This document shows positions 60,564-64,000 of a DNA stretch of 64,000 nt, piece after piece. The position numbers and the translations under genes were made by a program. The notes under the pieces were generated by a model. It did not search any database. It was not told the origin of the DNA and was given only the letters and a program-made list of their open reading frames with translations. Within the stretch, counting starts at the first letter, position 1. Each line of letters opens with the position of its first letter. Source of the stretch: Moraxella sp. (GTDB taxonomy: Bacteria; Pseudomonadota; Gammaproteobacteria; Pseudomonadales; Moraxellaceae); contig JAUMYZ010000009.1 in NCBI GenBank assembly GCA_030528385.1, positions 1 through 64,000 of the forward strand. The letters are read 5' to 3'.

Positions 60564-61667
60564 ATGAATCATTCAGTGCAAACCCCCATGCAACGCTATC
60601 AAGCGGCTTTGGCAACGGGCAACTTCAGTCATGACGACGTGCAAGTGGCGGCGGTGGCTTATTTGGACGATTTGCACCAGCAAATCATTGCACATCAAAA
60701 ACAAAAACAAGGATTTTTTGCCAGCTTATTTAAAAGCAAATCCAAGCCACCCAAGGGCTTGTACATGTGGGGTGGAGTGGGGCGCGGCAAAACATGGCTG
60801 ATGGACATGTTTTATGACAGTTTGACCATCAAACAAAAAATGCGCCTGCATTTTCATCATTTCATGCAGCGTGTTCAAAAAGAGTTGGTCAAACTTCAAG
60901 GTCAAGCCAATCCCTTACAAAAGGTTGCTGACATCATTGCCAGCGAAGCGGTGGTCATCTGTTTTGATGAATTTTTTGTGTCCAATGTGTCTGATGCGAT
61001 GATTCTGGGCGATTTGTTTACCATGTTGTTTGAGCGGGGTATTACTTTGGTTGCCACATCAAACATTGAGCCATCGAGTCTGTACAAGAATGGCATTCAC
61101 CGCGACCGCTTTTTGCCAGCGATTGTACAGGTACAAGCCAACGTTACCGTGATGAACATTGATGCTGGCGTGGATTATCGTCTAAGATTGCTAAAACAAG
61201 CCAAACTCTACAGTCATCCCTTATCAGCAGAGACAGATGGCTGGCTTAGCGAACGTTTTGATGTTTTGGCAGGCGACCAAACGGTCAGCACCGACCCCAT
61301 CACCATTGGCGGGCGCAGTATCGCCGTCAATAAACGCACCGAAACCATGCTACTGACTGATTTTCGTGCTTTGTGCATGCAGCCGCGTTCAGCCGCAGAT
61401 TTTATTGAAATTGCCAACGATTTTAACACTGTGTTGATTGACAATGTGCCTGCTTTGACCGACATGTTGATGGATCCAACTCGGCGTTTTATTTATTTGG
61501 TTGATGAATTTTATGACCGCAAAGTCAAACTGCTGGTGCGCGCCGAACAATCAATTTTGGAAATTTATCAAGGACAAAAATTGGCATTTGAAATTGAACG
61601 CACCCGTTCACGCCTGCTGGAGATGCAGTCTGAAGAATATTTATCACAAGAACACAAATTGGACTAA
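60564..61667 (+). CDS. zapE: Cell division ATPase ZapE (AFG1-like)
   Basis: A 367-residue AAA-like P-loop ATPase. Walker A is WGGVGRGKTWLMD, followed by LHFHHFMQRVQKEL; Walker B is VICFDEFFVSNVSDAMIL. The sensor-like LVATSNIEPSSLYKNG and RFIYLVDEFYDRKVKLL are family marks. ZapE acts at the Z-ring in late division in E. coli and is homologous to mitochondrial Afg1/LACE1. The length fits (E. coli 375). It is flanked by the hydrolase and the nitroreductase with 3-bp gaps, so all three are co-translated on one mRNA. Confidence 0.92.
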   Translation: MNHSVQTPMQRYQAALATGNFSHDDVQVAAVAYLDDLHQQIIAHQKQKQGFFASLFKSKSKPPKGLYMWGGVGRGKTWLMDMFYDSLTIKQKMRLHFHHFMQRVQKELVKLQGQANPLQKVADIIASEAVVICFDEFFVSNVSDAMILGDLFTMLFERGITLVATSNIEPSSLYKNGIHRDRFLPAIVQVQANVTVMNIDAGVDYRLRLLKQAKLYSHPLSAETDGWLSERFDVLAGDQTVSTDPITIGGRSIAVNKRTETMLLTDFRALCMQPRSAADFIEIANDFNTVLIDNVPALTDMLMDPTRRFIYLVDEFYDRKVKLLVRAEQSILEIYQGQKLAFEIERTRSRLLEMQSEEYLSQEHKLD

Positions 61668-61670
61668 ACT

Positions 61671-62270
61671 ATGAACCATCACGCTATGATTGAGTTGATT
61701 CATGCGCGCCGCAGTATTGGTAATTTGTCGTTGCCAATACCCAATGATGATGAGCTGACCGTTGCGCTCAACTGCGCCATTACCGCGCCCGACCACAGAC
61801 AACTCAAGCCTTGGCAGCTTGTGGTGATGACAGGCGATGCGTTGGTTGAATTTGGCGAAGTTTTGTTACAAGCAGGCATTGCCAAAGCCCAAAAAGACCA
61901 AGAAACTTTGGACGAAGCCACGCGCACCAAGTTGCTTGGTCTGCCCAAACGCGCACCAATGATTGTCATGGTTGCCACCAATACCAAAACACACCCAAAA
62001 GTACCCCCATTTGAACAGCTGCTAAGCACAGGGGCGTTGGTACAAAACCTGTTGCTGGCTTTGCAGGCTCTAGGGTATCGCAGCATTTGGCGCACGGGTT
62101 TGTTGATGAATGAACCGCTTGTTAAAGCGCATTTTGGCATTAAGACCAAAGACACCATTTGTGGGTTTATTTATGTGGGCTCCAGCGACATTGTCATGCC
62201 CAGCCGTGATGTGATTGCACTGGATGAAATCGTGCATTTTAAAAGCAGCGCAACAAGGGGACAACAATGA
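61671..62270 (+). CDS. Nitroreductase family protein, YdjA type
   Basis: A 199-residue FMN-binding flavoprotein. IHARRSIGNL at the N-terminus (phosphate-contacting Arg), APDHRQLKPWQLVVM, LLSTGALVQNLLLALQALGYRSIWRTG and CGFIYVGS are the blocks of the compact YdjA group. Physiological substrates are unknown. It lies 3 bp after zapE; its stop overlaps the gpsA start as ATGA. Confidence 0.88.
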   Translation: MNHHAMIELIHARRSIGNLSLPIPNDDELTVALNCAITAPDHRQLKPWQLVVMTGDALVEFGEVLLQAGIAKAQKDQETLDEATRTKLLGLPKRAPMIVMVATNTKTHPKVPPFEQLLSTGALVQNLLLALQALGYRSIWRTGLLMNEPLVKAHFGIKTKDTICGFIYVGSSDIVMPSRDVIALDEIVHFKSSATRGQQ

Positions 62271-63583
62271 AACTGCCAAAAGCGACCGACAACCCAAAAG
62301 TCAAAAAAATCGTTGATGTTGCCAATCAGGGTTTGGACGAAGCCAAGCACTTGATAGAAAAAGCCAAAGAAACAGGACTTGAAAGTTTAGAAGCGGCGGA
62401 GCAGGGGATTTTTGCCAACATCGCCCAGTTTGTTAAAAAACAAAAAAAACCAACCCCTGCAGTGAACAGCGACAAAGCAATGATGATACCTTTGCGCATT
62501 GCCATACTTGGTGGGGGCAGTTTTGGCAGCGCCATGGCAAACATCGCCACCAAAAATGGTTGCTTGGTTAGCATGTGGGTCAGAGACAAACGCACCGCCA
62601 AAGCACTACAAAAAACCCACATCAACAAAAAATACCTGCCCAATCATAAACTTGATGAGCGCATTAATTTTAGTCATGATTTGGCACAAACCGTCAAAAA
62701 CAAAGACCTGATTTTTGTGGTTGTGCCAAGCTCAGCGGTGCGTGAGACCTTGCGCAACATTGCCCCTTTTATCACCCACCAAGCGGTGGTTTCTTTGACC
62801 AAAGGCATTGAGATGGGCAGCTTTGCTTTGATGAGTGAGATTATTGCCCAAGAGTTGCCCCAAGTCGCCTACGGGGTGATTAGTGGCCCAAACTTGGCTC
62901 AAGAAATCATGGACAACATGCCATCGGCAACGGTCATTGCCAGCCAGTCAGAAAATTTACGCATCGCTGTACAAACCGCTCTGCACAGCGCTTTTTTTAG
63001 GGTGTTTGCTTCAGACGATGTCAAAGGTGTGGAGATGGGTGGCGCACTCAAAAACATCTATGCGGTGGCAATGGGCATGGCAAGTGCTTATCAAGTGGGA
63101 GAAAACACCAAAGCCTTGCTTTTGACCAGAGCGTTGGCGGAGATGAGCCGTTTTGGGGTGGCGGTAGGCGCCAATCCCTTGACATTTTTGGGTTTGTCTG
63201 GCGTGGGCGATTTGTATGCCACCTGCAATTCAAGTTTGAGCAGAAATTACCAAATCGGCAACATGCTTGGCAAAGGCATGGCGCTAGATGAAGCCATCAA
63301 ACGACTTGGGCAAACCGCCGAAGGCATCAACACCATCAAGGCGGTGCACCAGCAAGCCAGCAAACTTGGGGTTTATATGCCCATCACTCACGCCTTGCAC
63401 GCTGTGCTGTTTGAAAACAAATCGGCGCTGGGCGTGGCGCTCAATTTGATGGAAACGGGTTTTCGCAGCGATGTTGAATTTGTCATGCCCCACGATGAAA
63501 GCAACGCCAAGCTCTCCAAAGAATTTGACAAAGTGCTGCAAGCCAGTCGCAACAGCAAACCACACAACCAATCAAACAACTAG
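62267..63583 (+). CDS. gpsA: Glycerol-3-phosphate dehydrogenase [NAD(P)+] with N-terminal helical extension
   Basis: A 438-residue protein. Residues from about 75 on are a complete GpsA making sn-glycerol-3-phosphate for phospholipids: IAILGGGSFGSAMANIA (dinucleotide site), VVPSSAVRETL, LTKGIEM, GPNLAQEIM, and the catalytic Lys in VEMGGALKNIYAVAMGM. GLSGVGDLYATCNSSLSRNY is also standard. The first 72 residues are extra: an amphipathic, Lys/Glu/Ala-rich helical region (VANQGLDEAKHLIEKAKE and onward). ATG 62267 has AAGGGG upstream and overlaps the previous stop. Internal ATGs at 62480/62483 would give a normal-length enzyme but lack a ribosome site. Confidence 0.9.
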   Translation: MKLPKATDNPKVKKIVDVANQGLDEAKHLIEKAKETGLESLEAAEQGIFANIAQFVKKQKKPTPAVNSDKAMMIPLRIAILGGGSFGSAMANIATKNGCLVSMWVRDKRTAKALQKTHINKKYLPNHKLDERINFSHDLAQTVKNKDLIFVVVPSSAVRETLRNIAPFITHQAVVSLTKGIEMGSFALMSEIIAQELPQVAYGVISGPNLAQEIMDNMPSATVIASQSENLRIAVQTALHSAFFRVFASDDVKGVEMGGALKNIYAVAMGMASAYQVGENTKALLLTRALAEMSRFGVAVGANPLTFLGLSGVGDLYATCNSSLSRNYQIGNMLGKGMALDEAIKRLGQTAEGINTIKAVHQQASKLGVYMPITHALHAVLFENKSALGVALNLMETGFRSDVEFVMPHDESNAKLSKEFDKVLQASRNSKPHNQSNN

Positions 63584-63590
63584 GTCAACC

Positions 63591-64000
63591 ATGAAACTAA
63601 TTTTTGTTCGCCACGGTCAAGCAACCGCCTATTGTGATTTTGACGCAGGGCGCAATCTCACCGAATTTGGTCAAAAACAAGCCAATGAAACTGCCAAACA
63701 ACTCTTGGCACATTATGCACCCGACATGATTGTCGCCAGCCCCTTTAATCGCGCCGAACAAACCGCCAAAGCCATTTATGCGCTCGCCTGCCAACAAGGG
63801 CAAACGCCCCAGTGGCTAACCTTGTCCAGCATTACCCCAGACGATGACCCCAAAGCCGCTTTGGACGACATTGCCAATCTTGTCGGTGATGGCGATGACG
63901 ATTTGTGTATGGTGGTCGTTTGTCATATGCCCATCGTTTCGCGCATGGTAGAAATTTTGAATGGTCAAAATCAAGCACCCTTTGCGTTGGCGCAGTACAA
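63591..64000 (+). CDS. sixA: Phosphohistidine phosphatase SixA (cut by the window end)
   Basis: At least 136 residues; no stop codon before the window edge. The histidine-phosphatase signature is FVRHGQATA with the RHG motif, and the second His lies in VVVCHMPIVSRM. The spacing and the small size (about 150-160 expected) match SixA and not larger phosphoglycerate mutases. SixA removes phosphate from phospho-His, for example on the nitrogen-PTS in E. coli. ATG 63591 is 7 bp after the gpsA stop, with AGGT upstream. gpsA-sixA adjacency is known in relatives such as Acinetobacter. Confidence 0.85.
   Translation, partial: MKLIFVRHGQATAYCDFDAGRNLTEFGQKQANETAKQLLAHYAPDMIVASPFNRAEQTAKAIYALACQQGQTPQWLTLSSITPDDDPKAALDDIANLVGDGDDDLCMVVVCHMPIVSRMVEILNGQNQAPFALAQY

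Noticed and set aside
1-64000. CRISPR arrays, insertion sequences, rRNA genes, integrases and toxin-antitoxin pairs
   Set aside because: Looked for by eye on both strands and not found. Over-represented short uptake-type words could not be tested without counting.

Overview
This 64 kb window is a continuous stretch of bacterial chromosome. It most resembles the gammaproteobacterial family Moraxellaceae (Moraxella or a close relative). The basis is the set of recognisable genes (long-form GAPDH of about 446 residues, MutT/ThiE fusion, hemP, lplT, tamAB, hflX, zapE, gpsA-sixA), the moderate-to-low GC and CAA/AAA-rich coding style, and a lipooligosaccharide locus with a two-domain Lgt3/LgtF-type glycosyltransferase. 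No 16S rRNA gene is present, so the genus is an inference. No CRISPR array, insertion sequence, integrase or intact prophage was seen.

Layout. (1) 1-500: a small phage-type helix-turn-helix gene with two palindromic operators, ending inside the antisense of a tRNA-Glu gene; this looks like the right-hand edge of an integrated element. (2) 0.6-8.2 kb: mostly minus-strand housekeeping genes yajQ-rnt-pyrC, two identical tandem tRNA-Ser(UGA) genes, then hslR-phosphatase-murB-ydcF and argS. (3) 8.3-21.8 kb: phoB-phoR, ilvA, a secreted protein of unknown function, yebC, two adjacent large lipoproteins of unknown function that seem to be paralogues, aat, hflX, folP and a secreted TPR protein. (4) 22-31 kb: lplT (lysophospholipid flippase) divergent from tamA-tamB, which insert proteins into the outer membrane or move lipid to it. 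(5) 31.3-37.8 kb: hemP with a Fur-like site, the MutT/ThiE fusion, gap, an SH3 protein, pncB, lipB, ppa and ybaK.

(6) 37.9-53.8 kb is a surface-glycolipid locus. It holds rfbBDAC (dTDP-L-rhamnose synthesis), eight predicted glycosyltransferase genes, msbA (lipid A-core flippase), a sulfatase-fold phosphoethanolamine-transferase-like enzyme and an LpxL-family acyltransferase. I see no wzx/wzy polymerisation genes and no heptosyltransferase in the window, so a lipooligosaccharide or short rhamnose-containing glycan is more likely than a long O-antigen. The most striking feature is the two-domain glycosyltransferase at 48919-50520. Its halves share a perfect 142-bp, in-frame direct repeat, so recombination could remove exactly 274 codons and leave a one-domain enzyme.

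(7) 53.8-64 kb: aspS, a previously easy-to-miss 45-residue CxxC membrane peptide, a K+/H+ antiporter, an anchor-less SohB-like peptidase, a short-chain dehydrogenase, then a tight plus-strand run of alpha/beta hydrolase, zapE, nitroreductase, gpsA (with an unusual N-terminal extension) and sixA, which is cut by the window end. All family assignments were made by eye from sequence motifs; no database search was run.
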